A DNA stretch of 64,000 nucleotides from Deroplatys truncata (taxonomy: Eukaryota; Arthropoda; Insecta; Mantodea; Mantidae). The position numbers were made by a program, and so were the translations under genes. Location of the stretch: NCBI GenBank assembly GCA_030765065.1, contig CM060980.1, forward strand, positions 60,372,364 to 60,436,363, written 5' to 3'. The notes under the pieces are model-generated. The model was given only the letters and a program-made list of their open reading frames with translations. It did no database searches and was not told the origin of the DNA. Numbering within the stretch: the first letter of the stretch is position 1; every line of letters starts with the position of its first letter. Shown piece after piece: positions 32,955 through 44,169 of the stretch.

Positions 32955-34699
32955 ACTAGGTTCCTTGAGAACCTATGAGTTGCATCAAAAGGCTACAAGA
33001 GAACGCTAAACGTGGTCCTGCAAGGCACACCCCTCAATCCTGTCAATATCACTGTATCATCACAGTCTAATGCTTAGCGGCTAGCCTTCCCGGGTAATAT
33101 TCCTAATGCGTTATCCAGTCTGCGACGTTTTACAAGTCATACAACTGAGGAGATAAGGAAAACATTTTCTAATGCAAGTGGACTATAACATTACGCATAA
33201 GAAACAATATCACATTGCTTAAGATCTTAAAAGTTATTTGTGCAGATAGTTTAATATGAAACTCGAGTAGTGGGGTAGTTCTGTCTTCGTGAATGCGGGA
33301 ATTATGTTCTATCCGCAGTTAACAAACCATACTTTTCCATGATAATTAAATAATGCCTAAACATTTTTATTTTAAGTACATTAAAATTCCACTTTATCGA
33401 ATTGCGCTTAACTAAAACCCGGCTTAACCGAGAAAAATAAAAAAGAAAGGGGAAAAAAACAAGGAACGAAATTCTAAAGTTTAGCTGGAGCATTGTTGCG
33501 ACAATTGGCAATATTCTATTGGCCCAACCCTAAATTCCAGTGCAGGCACCGATGCAGTACTTGGTATCGTATGCAGTTAATCTTTACCCCCTACCCCACA
33601 ATGTAAGAAATATTGTATACCATTATAACAAGTATTAGCTGTTTGCACATGCATTCAATACGAAGGTCCACTGTTATTATAATGTTGGTGTTGGTCGATG
33701 TGGTTTATTTCTGTTTAAGATGTCAGCGTAAAGAAGGCGTGTTGTAATAAACATGGGACAGAAACTCAAAGCCGTTAGCTATAGAGTGCAGTGGATGAGC
33801 TATTCAAGGTATGGCGCAGTTATTAATGAAAAGAATGGATGCATTTAATAAATTTGTTAAGCCAAACTAAAATCACAAACGAAAGGGAGTGGACAAGAAT
33901 TCACATATATTATTATGAATATATTGTGTCATAAATAATAAGTACTATTTTTTGAAGATACCAATTATATAATTTATAATAATATTGTAACGTAAGCTCG
34001 TCCCAGGAAATCGTGTAATGAATTAGCATGCAATGATGGTGTTATTTTTTGTGTGTTTGTTGGTATTTTCCTGCATGATATAAATACTGCATTAGCTTAA
34101 TCTATAGTTTATTCTGCTTCCAAATTATAACATAAAGACATGCAGGGGCTATAAAATTGATAATGTATCAAACATTTATCAGCAGAATTCTCTATAACTC
34201 AATAATATTCATAAATTAGATGATTCAGAGAAAATTCAAAACAATACGAATACTGCGAATGATATGACATTAACAGTAAATACTCAAAGGGTTTATTCTT
34301 CAAATAACTGAATGTGCTATTGCTTTAATGCAGTAAGAAATCGAAAATCGTAACAGATTTAAATGATTACCAAGAAAATATATAACTAAGCTAAATATTA
34401 TTTAGTACCATGTAGGTGCAGGGTGCAGATTTATATAGTGTAGTTACTAGGCCCCCCCCAAAAAAATTGTTCAACTGCATTGGTATAATAAAAAAATTAG
34501 CATGAAATATAGCAAAAATTATAAAAACAAAAGTAATGGGTTTCTTAATCTCCAAAATCTCAACAATTTAACAATCTGTATAAGATTACAAGTAAGTCAA
34601 ACTTCAAATTATATTGTAATAACAATTATAAGCAATAAAATTTTTCATAATTCTATGAAACCATTGACAATTTATGGAAAACGAATGAAAATCTAAATA
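32955..34699. other. No gene recognised
   Basis: AT-rich DNA; only short open frames. A homopolymer step (CCCCCCCC then AAAAAAA) lies at about 34,452-34,467. Confidence 0.4.
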
Positions 34700-34701
34700 T
34701 A

Positions 34702-35924
34702 CACTATGTGATCAAAAGTATCCGGACACCCCACAAACATACGTTTTTCACCTTAGGTGCATTGTGCTGCCACATACTGTCTGGTACTCATTATCCGCGA
34801 CCTCAGTAGTCATTAGACATCGTGAAACAGCAGAATGGGACACCCCGTGGAACTCACGGACTTCGAACGTATTCGGGTGATTGGGTTTCACTTGTGTCAG
34901 AAGTCTGTACGCGAGATTTCCACACACCCAAACATCCCTAGGTCCACTGTTTCTGATGTGATAGTGAAGTGGAAACGTGAAGGGACATGTACAGGCCGAC
35001 CTCGTCTGTTGACTGACAGAGACCGCCGACATTTGAAGAGGGTCGTAAAGAGTAATAGGCAGACATCTATCCAGACCATAACACAGGAATTCCAAACTGC
35101 ATCAGGATCCACTCCAAGTACTATGACAGTTAGGCGTGAGGTGAGAAACCTTGGATTCCATGGTCGAGCGGCTGCTCATAAGCCACACATCACGCAGGAA
35201 AATGCCAAACGACGCCTCGCTTGGTGTAAGGAGCGTCAACATTACACGATTGAACAGTGGCAAAACTTCGTGTGGAGTGACGAATCACGGTACACAATGT
35301 GGCGATCCGATGGCAGGGTGTGGGTATGGAGAATGCCCGGTGAATGTCATCTGTCAGCATGTGTAGTGCCAACAGTGAAAATCGGAGGTGGTGGGCTATG
35401 AGTGGTCGTGTTTTTCCTGGAGGGGGCTTGCACCCCCTGTTGTTTTGCATGGCACGATCACAACGCAGACCCACATTTAAGCACCTTCTTGCTTCCCACT
35501 GTTTAAGAGCAATTCGGGGATGGCGATTGCATCTTTCAACACAATCGAGTACCTGTTCATACTGCACGGGATGTGGCGGAGTGGTTATATGACAATAACA
35601 TCCCTGTAATGGACTGGCCTACACAGAGTTATGACTTGAATCCTATACAACACCATTGGGGTGTTTTGTAACGCCGACTTTGTGACAGGCCTCACCGACC
35701 TACATCGATACCTCTCCTCAGTTCCGCACTCCGTGAAGAATGGGCTGCCATTCCCCAAGAAACCTTCCAGCACCTGATTGAAAGTGTACCTGCAAGAGTG
35801 AACGTTGTCATCAAGGCTAAGGGTGGGGCTGCACCATATTGACTTCCAGCATTACCGATGGAAGGTGCCACGAACTTGTACGTCATTTTTAGCGAGGTGT
35901 CCGGATACTTTTGATCACGTAGTG
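34702..35924 (+). mobile_element. Complete Tc1-like DNA transposon, inactive
   Basis: 1,223 bp with 29-bp terminal inverted repeats (34,702-34,730 and 35,896-35,924) that differ at one position. The outer sequence is CACTA(T/C)GTGATCAAAAG, continuing through GTATCCGGACACC. TA flanks each end (34,700-34,701 and 35,925-35,926), the usual Tc1/mariner target. One transposase gene fills the interior. The near-perfect ends suggest a fairly young copy, although the gene is broken. Confidence 0.95.
34835..35842 (+). pseudogene. Tc1-family transposase, frameshifted and catalytically dead
   Basis: Starts at ATG 34,835 and stays open for 188 codons to 35,401. It contains the paired helix-turn-helix DNA-binding region (residues about 6-110, with GRPRLLTDRD at 54-63) and the first catalytic aspartate in WSDES (Asp149). 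A frameshift follows near GGGG at about 35,395. The rest is readable in another frame to TGA at 35,840-35,842, with one further in-frame stop after HHWGVL. The second catalytic position reads FQHN where FQ.D is expected, and the third reads DLNPIQ where DLNPIE is usual. Two of the three DDE residues are therefore lost. Overlapping short frames on both strands here are shadows. Confidence 0.93.
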
Positions 35925-35926
35925 TA

Positions 35927-37171
35927 TGTGTACTTGAGAAAGTTACTTAGGTGTAGATATTTCACATAAACAATTTTTTACTTAGAACAACATAATACTT
36001 ACAAAACGAAATAAATCACAACATTCAAAGAAATACCACTACTATACTCAGAATAGTCATTGATCCTATTCTTCAATGTCTAATAACGTTTACGCAATCT
36101 CTTTTGGGAATATTATTTTATTAATAACCCAAAATTAACAGCATTAGAATTCTGAGAAAAAATTCTGGAAAGAAAGAGAATTTAAACCTGCGTCTAAGCA
36201 CCCTGTTGGAACCAGAATTACATGTCCATTATGATTTACAGTGAGAGGAATTATGCACTTAAAAGAACAACCACGCACTCGCACAGTATGCCAAAAAAGT
36301 AAACAAAAAAAATTGTGGACCCAAAAATTTAGTAGCAGCGCACCCTTACCACTGGGGAAAATAATGCGGGAAAAATACAATAGCCCCATATAGACATGGG
36401 TGGAAGGATGAGAATCGAGCCACGAGCCTAATAAAAGGAAATGGGAACAGCGCCTCAACCAGATGTGACGTAACGGTACCGGCCCGGCGCCTCCAACATT
36501 TGTGACTTAAGCCCGACGACGACGTCATCAACGCCTTCACCAGACGTCACGTAAAGGGTGGGGGAACGTAGCAAGGGTTGTCTCGAGTGAATTTACAGTT
36601 CGCGGTAGTTGGAAGGGAGGTGAAAGTGTGTCATTATTAGAGTAACTCCTATTTCCAATATTTCTTATCTTTAATTTGTCTAGAATAACCTAAAATATAT
36701 TTCAAAAAGAAAGAATTAAACAGCTGGTGGATTTACCTACGTGGCAGAGGAGGTCCGGCGGTAATCTTCGTCGGGCCTAGGTCGAGATTGCAAACTAACT
36801 CTAAATAAATTTATGAAACGGAACAGAAAAAATTCCTGCTAGAGACGTGGTTGGTCGAGAGAGAGAGAGGGGGAGAGAGAGAGACAGAGATAGAGTTGTC
36901 AAAAAACCGAAGTTTAAATACCCGACAAAATGCTAATTGGTGTCTAGCTTGTAACTGACATAAGCATATGTCAGCAGAAATTAGGTAGCTCATCCACGTG
37001 GCGGAATGAAGTGATATTTTACCACAAACTGCATTTCACCTAATCTCTGCGTACCGCAACATCCGGGAAATAACGCGCAAGAAAGCCATTTTCTGGAGTT
37101 ACTTAAAAGTTTGCACTGAATATCTCAAACGTTATAAAACATATTTATCAAAATTTAAAATATAAATATCA
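35927..37171. other. No gene recognised; CpG-rich patch inside
   Basis: From about 36,430 to 36,620 the DNA is unusually rich in CpG, and a unit like CAC/ACCAGATGTGACGTAA recurs as CACCAGACGTCACGTAAAGG about 75 bp on. A B-box-like GAGAATCGAGCC at about 36,410 hints at a SINE head. A (GA)n tract lies at about 36,857-36,886. No coding region identified. Confidence 0.4.
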
Positions 37172-37180
37172 CTGTCGCAA

Positions 37181-37474
37181 CTTGTTTGTGGTGTAGTGTT
37201 TATCATGCTAGTCTCTAGCTCCCGAGGTCGCGGGTTCAAACGCGGCGAGGGCGATGGATTTTTTCGGGCGTAAAAATCCTTTGCATGGCTTCCTTCGGAA
37301 GAGAAGTAAAGCCGATGGTCCCGTGTCGTAGAATTACGGCACGTAAAAGAACCTCAAGCCTGATATAGAGGCCTCTGAGCAAAATTACCAGTCTTTCACG
37401 CCCAATGTAGAATGGGACGCTAAGGTTCACAGTAGTTAAAGAGTGTCCATAAAAAATCTCAATTTCAATTTTAA
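37181..37474 (+). mobile_element. SINE family S1, copy 1
   Basis: The plus-strand tRNA-like head has TAGTGTTTATCATGCTAG and the B-box region CGGGTTCAAACGCG. The conserved S1 body follows: CGATGGATTTTTTCGGGCG, TAAAAATCC, CCGTGTCGTAGAATTACGG and CACGTAAAAGAACCTCAAGC. It ends AGAGTGTCCATAAAAAATCTC. Imperfect target duplications (CTGTCGCAA at 37,172-37,180 and CCGTCACAA at 37,475-37,483) fit its limits. The minus-strand frame 37,236-37,499 is not a gene; other S1 copies give similar frames. Confidence 0.82.
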
Positions 37475-37645
37475 CCGTCACAATAATTGCAGAAAGCATT
37501 GTATGTTATGAAAGGTCTAATAAAATCTATTAATCGTAAATGAGAGAAATGCAACGCACCTCCTCTCGTCGAGTTGCACAAATCATTTGCCGAGGGTGTT
37601 TTTGGAATTCCCTAACTTCCTAGCTGGTTCGTTTAACTTGGAATC

Positions 37646-38522
37646 TGAGGCAGTATTTTAACACTAAAATTATATCAGTCTGATTATATAGTATAAAATA
37701 TAATTACAGCCCGCCTTAAAGCAATATGTGTTTGTAATAATATATAAAAGTATTTAACAGTTATTGTATTAATGTTTATATTATTATGTACATGTATAAT
37801 AATGTTACGTGAATGTATTACGTAATTTAACAATGTAGCAGCTGTGAAAATAGAAGTCGAAAGTTGCTAACAATGAGGTAACAATGAGGTAACCTTGAGG
37901 CAATAATGAATTGGAAATGTTAATAATGCCACTAATAATTCGTGGAACAATAATGTTATATTTAAAATATTTTTAATAAATAGCTAATCAACAACTAGAA
38001 AAACCTTAAGTTAAATAAAAGTATTCTATTGGAGTATAATTAGCCAATCGGGAGACTTGAAATTGAGAAAATTATAATTTTAAGCGGTAGACGGCAGTTG
38101 CTAGAAGGCAGCGTTCCAAGCAGTTCGCTCGGTACGAAATCAGTGTAAGAGATATAAAATTCATTACAGTGTGATTAATATAAATTTTACGTGTTAAAAA
38201 GTACAATTAACAAAAATCTCACAGTTAGATATATCTGTGAAGTGTTATTTAATCGCGTGAAAGCTTAATAAAACGAAGTTAAATACCATTATAAGTTGTG
38301 TAAGCCTTCATTCTTTAGCCGCTCCAACCCTGCTAAGAGATACGTGTTTCTATAAATTACTACAGATGCACCCGAGGCAAACATAAATATATAATATTTA
38401 AAGAAACATTAAAATACAAAGTTGACTTTTTTAAACGTTGGGGCGAAGGCCACCGGAAAGTTAACGTGGGGGTGAAGGACACCGAAAACTTAGTATCATA
38501 CGTGGGGCATCAATCTGCTTCA
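37646..38522 (+). mobile_element. Solo LTR D
   Basis: 877 bp starting TGAGGCAGTATTTTAACAC and ending CAATCTGCTTCA. Flanking AATC (37,642-37,645) and AATT (38,523-38,526) would be a duplication with one later change. It is homologous to A, B, C and E throughout, with two copies of the GGGGCGAAGGCCACCGGAAAG unit near the end and a remnant ACGTGGGGC of a primer-site motif just inside the border. It could also be one LTR of an element whose interior has been lost. Confidence 0.72.
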
Positions 38523-38852
38523 AATTGTACTGGGTTTAAGAGGCTAAGGAAACTCCGGTATTGATAGGGGAACATAAATAATTTAAAGAGTAAACTGGAA
38601 TGAGTAATAATTATTCAACAATCATATGAATACAATTTGTAAAAATTTCACATATATAAAATATAGTGAGGTGTGTATAACACTAAAAGTTATTTGTCTG
38701 TGATCTGCGCAGTCAACTATTTGGAGATAAATACTAAAATGACCTGTAAACTATATAGAAATGAGAATGCAGTAATATTAATTTAAATGTGAAAGCATCG
38801 TATTCATATTCCTTACATTTCGTAATAATTTGAGCTAGCAAAGGACATATAG

Positions 38853-39960
38853 ATGGTGTCTCATAAGTAATGTCGGTTTTTAAGCAAAACTTTATCAGAA
38901 CGCTTTCTGACAAGAAATTAAACTACTCTTTAAAGTAGAGACCATCAGATTCTACGGTCTTAGGCATCTTTCAGTGAGGTTTATTATCCCGCGATGGTTC
39001 CGGTCTCTGGTTTTTGATGCGAAGAATTCTGTGATACCTACTTCCACAACTTCAATGGTTTCGAAATTTCTTCCACGCTAGAAATGCACCATGGGTCGAA
39101 ACAGATGGAAATCTGAAGGTGCAAGATCAGGGTTGTATGCTGGCTGAGGTAGCATTTGACTCCTACCAATTTGTGAATTTTTGTCATGGTTGTTCGTGCA
39201 GTACAGGGTGTTGCATTGCCCTACTGCTAGAGAACTCTATTTCGGTTAACTAATACAGGTTATGCCGATCTCAAAGTTTCATGAACTCGTTCCAGTTATT
39301 GGGAATACAGATCCGCATTGACTGCAGATCCGTTTGGAACAAACTCCCAGTGAATAACTCCTTCAAAATTCCACCAGATATGCATTACTTTGGGACCGAG
39401 GTGACCTCTTTTAACGATGACTTTGGCAGGTTGAAGGGGACTGAACCACTGTTTCGGGGCGTCAGGGTTGCGGTAATAGACCCATTATTATATGTGACAA
39501 TTCTTCTGAAAAATCGATTATCCATGGGATTAGTGATAAGCTGAAGACAGATATACACTCTAGGTTTAATCCGTTGAGGTGTCAACTCATGAGATACAGA
39601 TCTACAGCTTCTGATTGCTTTTCCAATTTTCTTAATCTGACTATATGGTATACTTTGATAGACCAAGCTCTTCTGACAGTCTGCAAGTACTTTTTTGCGG
39701 GTTTTCTTCCAAAATTCTCAATATCTTAAAGTTTAAGTCTTCCAGAACGTGGTTAATCTTTAGTGTTTTATTCTCCAGTGTTGAAACGTTGGAATTATGG
39801 TTGTGCCATACGCTCATTAACGACACCTTCTCCTTCCACTTCACATATTTTTCGAACCGGGGATGCAGCTTTATAATATTGTTTCTAGTAGTATTTTAGG
39901 ACACTAACCTCAAACTTTGCAACTTCCATGTTGTGATGTATTAACAGCTGATGACTGACA
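38853..39960 (-). pseudogene. Mariner transposase gene, decayed
   Basis: Read on the minus strand from about 39,890. The N-terminal DNA-binding part contains LEDLNFKILRILEENPQKST and LSEELGLSKYTI. Next come IRSCRSVSHELTPQRIK and LITNPMDNRFFRRIVTYNN, where the first catalytic Asp (usually TCDEKW) has become Asn. After that come EVTSVPK and, near 39,165, PAYNPDLAPSDFHLFRP, the third-Asp motif of DD34D mariner transposases. Several frameshifts and stops break it. The left end near 38,853 (GGTGTCTCATAAGTAATGTC) looks like a mariner terminal repeat. A matching right end was not found, so the 5' end is probably lost or diverged. Confidence 0.85.
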
Positions 39961-40075
39961 AATTCTCGCAATATACGCAATACTAGCCGTGGCATTCCGT
40001 AACTAGATTGGCGAACCAAAGAAAACCAATTCTATGTTACAAAACACCAAGCTTAAAAACTGAAATTCCTTATGA

Positions 40076-40303
40076 AATTAAATTGAGTTTTGTTTATGGA
40101 CGCTCTTTAACTGCTGCGGTCCTTAGCGTCCCACTCTATATTGGGCGTCAAAGCCTCTTTGTCAGGCTTGAGGTTCTTTTACGTGCCGTAAATCTACGAC
40201 ACGGGACCACCAGCTTTAGTTCCCTTCCGAAGAAAGCCATGCTAAGGATTTTTACGCCCGAAAAAATCCATTGGCCTCCGCCGTATATGAGCCCGCGACA
40301 TTT
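40076..40303 (-). mobile_element. SINE family S1, copy 2, head-truncated
   Basis: The minus-strand copy has the S1 body intact (CTCTATATTGGGCGTCAAAG, CTTTTACGTGCCGTAAATC, ACGACACGGGACC, TTTTTACGCCCGAAAAAATCC), but only the last bases of the tRNA-like head. CTTATGA at 40,069-40,075 and 40,304-40,310 is a probable target duplication. Truncation at the 5' end of the SINE is what LINE-type target-primed integration often leaves. Confidence 0.82.
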
Positions 40304-40689
40304 CTTATGAGACAACATAATATAAATAACCATTACATAAAAGGTAGCATAAAAGCGAGTACTATATATAACCCTCAATTACAACCCAATTGGCATTAAA
40401 CCAATGAAAGGCTGAATTTACTGTAATTATTACCGCATATAATGTAATTCACTGTTTGGTCAACTCATACCATAGAACATAAGAAAAGTTGAATTTGCAG
40501 TGAGTTAACTGCCCCATTAATACAGCTGAATAATACGCTACACAACATTTAAAAGAGTTGAAAAAATCACCATATTATACGTCCGCATTAAATAAGAATT
40601 TAGAATATTGAATGATAGACAATGAGAGATACCCAAATTCTACCAAAGTTAAATACAAAACGAAAAACAATATCAAATAGAATCATGAT

Positions 40690-41290
40690 CTAACGTGGTC
40701 TACTCGTGTCGACGATGTAAGCAACTAGCCAATGCAGAATGTTGACTCGTCGAGTGTTGGAATCGGTCTCTCTGTGTCGAAAATCAAGGCAGGCCAGCCG
40801 TGCTGAAGCGAGGTAGATGGAAGGAGGAGCTTCCACGTTTCAATGATGTGGCGTGGCCAAGTTAAGCTACCCTTGTTGTTGCCAATTGAAGATGCAAACC
40901 AAGTGGCGAGGAGTATATACCGCCACAGAATCTCTCTTGTGGGAAAAATATATAAACATATTTTTTGCTGAAGATCTCCATCCAATGCGACATCTGGTGA
41001 TCTCGAAGTACTGGAGCGGAACACATAAGTTCCAACAGTAACTGCAGAATTGTGGCATTTCACTTGATGATGACGGTATGCCTTATCAAGCCCCAGCAGC
41101 ACTCCACAGCCAATCTGGAACATCGGTGATTACGAATATTAACTCGTGTGCACCACACCATCGCTCCATCTTACACCTGCACCACCAGTATCCACATCCA
41201 AACATCCTCTTGAACATCTATGATGCATTTGCAATCCCACGATGTCTTGATGTGACTCGTGAGACCAAGTTAGCCATAAAACAATAACAA
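40690..41290 (-). other. Possible LTR-proximal remnant of a Gypsy element
   Basis: A GC-richer block lies just downstream, in minus orientation, of the integrase relic at 41,390-41,790. It includes GGCGGTATATACTCC (TATA-like) near 40,912-40,926. Position and composition suit the LTR of that relic, but no second LTR or target duplication was found. The 132-codon minus-strand frame at 40,725-41,123 is probably non-coding. Confidence 0.3.
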
Positions 41291-41389
41291 ATTTTAATTA
41301 TGAGGTGATCCATACAAACAAATCACAAACAATATACACTTTACACTTTTAAAATAATGGAGAATCGAGCTTAATAGCGCTTACATCTT

Positions 41390-41790
41390 AAGCAACTGTT
41401 TCTGTGATGCATGTGCTCTTAAATTATCGCTTTTCTGTAGAGCCATGCAGACAGGAGTGTAAAACTTCTTAATTAAATAAGGACCCACATACCTAGGTGC
41501 AAGCTTGGCTGCAAATTTACTTTGAGTATTCCTTACAGGATAATTGCAAGAAAAACTCGATCGCCTACTGCAGATGCATGCTCAATCTTACCCTTATTAC
41601 AATACGCTGCAAGCGTAACCTTACTTTGTGTAAATTATTCCTTAACCTCTTCCACTGTTCTTCAATATCTTGAGCAATTAAATGTTGGGGTAAAATATCT
41701 ACCAATTACCACAAGTTCGACAGCGGGTAATTTGGAGGAATCACATGAGAAGCTCAAAACGACATTGGCCATGTGCTTTGTATATTACTG
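41390..41790 (-). pseudogene. Gypsy-type integrase C-terminal relic
   Basis: The minus-strand frames read KGKIEHASAVGDRVFLA, then after a frameshift NTQSKFAAKLAPRYVGPYLI and later LRAHASQKQLL. GDRV...KF.AKLAPR..GPY is the C-terminal DNA-binding region of Gypsy/Ty3 integrases, the part just before the end of Pol. An upstream stretch with VEELVVIG-like spacing also fits. RT, RNase H and the integrase core are not present. Confidence 0.65.
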
Positions 41791-41799
41791 AATGATAGT

Positions 41800-43777
41800 A
41801 ATGCGTCCCAATATTCGAATTAAAAATAAAGGTTAACATCATGGTGATTTACCTTAAATTTGTACGCAGATATTTTAAGAGCACATCTAGAGAGCCGTCC
41901 AAATCTTCTTGGCCTGGCCAGAATCCAGGAAAGAGCCTGGTTAACGCATAATTTTCTGAAGAAGAACTGTTGAAAAATTTTCCCAAGAAGAAGAAGCTTT
42001 CTAAAAAGCTAAAATCTCATATCGATTCTCACGGCTAATTATATTGCACTTTATACAAGAAATGGTAATAATTAACCTTTGAACTACCAAAAAATGTCAA
42101 CAAGCATTATTATAAAAATGTAAGTAAAGCATTCTACTCTAAAGATAAATTGTATTCATCGTTTAGACATCCACATTGCTCGTGAAATAAAATTCACTTT
42201 TTAGCAAAATTATTCCAGTTACTATTTAACTGTTCTACCTTACAAAAATTAGAATAGCATTGTGTATTAACAACACCGTATTGAGAAGAGTCAATTGCTA
42301 TAAACTGAGCTATACGTATTTTAAATAATTTAAAATACACTGGACAAATAAAATAAGGTATTAAAAGAATTATTACGCGTAACACATGCTGTGTATATTC
42401 CAAAAATAACAAAGAAAAGGCAATTTTTGCCAAGAATCACCTCTGCCAAGCCAGACAGATACCTATATTACCACTGTTTTAATCTGCGCGGTAAATTCAA
42501 ATCTGGCAATTCCAAATTACAGCACCCGAGACTACAGATCATCGAGAACTTCGATAAAGAGATCAATCCACGAGGTAAGCCGCTTGTAGAGGTATTAAAG
42601 ATTACAAATTCGTGTTCAAAACTTAATCGGAAATATTGAGTTGCGGCACTATCAATAACGAAAAACCTATTTGTTTTTTGGTTACCTTGCGTTTTGTGGA
42701 AGCAGTAGTGTATCAACGCCAACAAATACAATGCATATCAAAGGGTGACCTGATACTACCTGATCGCAAGCGTTCCGAGAAGAAAGTTAAGATAATAAAT
42801 AGTGATTTTATGAAATTGTCTTATATTATTAGACGCATTTGAAGTACATCTTTCTTTCTTTCACTGTTTAAATCATTTCCATCGATTATCGAAAAATATG
42901 TTATCCGAAACGGCTCTGTTTCCATTAGTTCGGTTAAGCCGAGTTCTGCTATAATAGCATAATTGAATTGCACTCTAATGCACTGAGATACAATGTTCAC
43001 TATGCTAGGCATTCCATAGATCATACCTGTATATCAAGAACAACGTAACGTTTTTAACTGGTATGTAACAGCGACAGATAAAATTTAGCTGAAGGAACAA
43101 AAAGATGGAAGGGGGGAATAATTGGTTTTCTAAAATGAGAATTTGAGGATCGCATCCTTTCAGATATCAGACGTAATTACTGCTGTTGTCAAATAAATTG
43201 GCAGTGAAATAATATTGGTGCTTGACCGCCTCATGAAATTATGCGAAGGTGAAGTGAGTAATGTGATAAAGAAGGGTTTGGTGGCAGATATTGAGACTTC
43301 ATAAACCTTCATCTATGTGTGTGTAGTGCTCTGATTTGCAGATTGTGATTTCCGTGAAAACAAATATCAATTTTAGCACCTAATAAGCTGGAGTAGGTGA
43401 AATAAAAGTGAAGATAGTTCTCCAGACAAGAAATGACACTGCTAGTCAAAATACAATTGTTAGACGTTTTTCTGTTTTAGAATATTTACTTGTTATATAA
43501 TGCATGCTAATTTGCTACACAACTACACCTAACCATAATTTATATACTGATTTATGGTTATTCCTAGGTCAAGATTTCAAACTATATTAATATTATAAAA
43601 AGAGAACATTTGTATGTAAGTATATATGTAGGGTAATCTCAAAAACAACTCAACCAATTTTGAAGATTCCTTTGCCATTCAACAGCCCTTTTCGTTCTGG
43701 CGGACATGGGCTATAATACGCCTTTTAATTTAAATTCATAAATTGCTAAAAACTAAAAGTGAATGTTAAAAACTATA
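41800..43777. other. No gene recognised
   Basis: Overlapping opposite-strand frames near 42,391-42,842 have no recognisable domain. A short inverted pair (TAACCATAA/TTATGGTTA) lies at about 43,532-43,561. A stretch around 43,640-43,740 (GTAGGGTAATCTCAAAAACA) may be a decayed repeat. Confidence 0.35.
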
Positions 43778-43786
43778 TACTAGAAT

Positions 43787-44114
43787 GTCCTGCTCCGTGG
43801 CGCTGTGCGTTAGAGCGTGGAGCTCTGTTTCCCGGCCATGGAATGCGCCCAGGCTCGATCCCACCCATGGAAGTGCGGATTTTAAGTCTGAGTATAGGAC
43901 CAGTGCCTACTCAACATCGTGAGGAAAGTGAGGAGCTGCAATAGGCAGCGATCCCGGCCATGGAAACCAACATTCTGGGGAAGATGCACGATACTGGTCA
44001 CATCATCTCCCGGAACGGTTGGGTGATCGCCCACCTGTGCCTTGCGTACGTGGGCGTAAAGTCAGCATATCTAGTGGGCAGGTCAAGGCTCTTCATGGGA
44101 TGTTACGCCACGGG

Positions 44115-44159
<45 letters not shown>
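43787..44159 (+). mobile_element. tRNA-derived SINE with (TTA)n tail (family S4)
   Basis: The head has CGTGGCGCTGTGCGTTAGAG (A-box region) and the B box AGGCTCGATCCC. A GC-rich body of about 300 bp ends in an uninterrupted ATT run at 44,115-44,160. TACTAGAAT at 43,778-43,786 and again at 44,160-44,168 is a perfect 9-bp target duplication, which fixes the element's limits. A 3' simple-repeat tail is common in SINEs copied by LINE machinery. Frames at 43,759-43,944 and 43,960-44,217 lie within it and are not genes. Confidence 0.9.
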
Positions 44160-44169
44160 TACTAGAATA

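Noticed and set aside
34748-35886. Several other frames of 60-125 codons over the Tc1 element
   Set aside because: They are shadows of the transposase gene in other frames.
37236-37499. A small protein family shared by 37.2, 40.0 and 57.8 kb
   Set aside because: The similar peptides arise because all three are copies of the S1 SINE read in the antisense direction.
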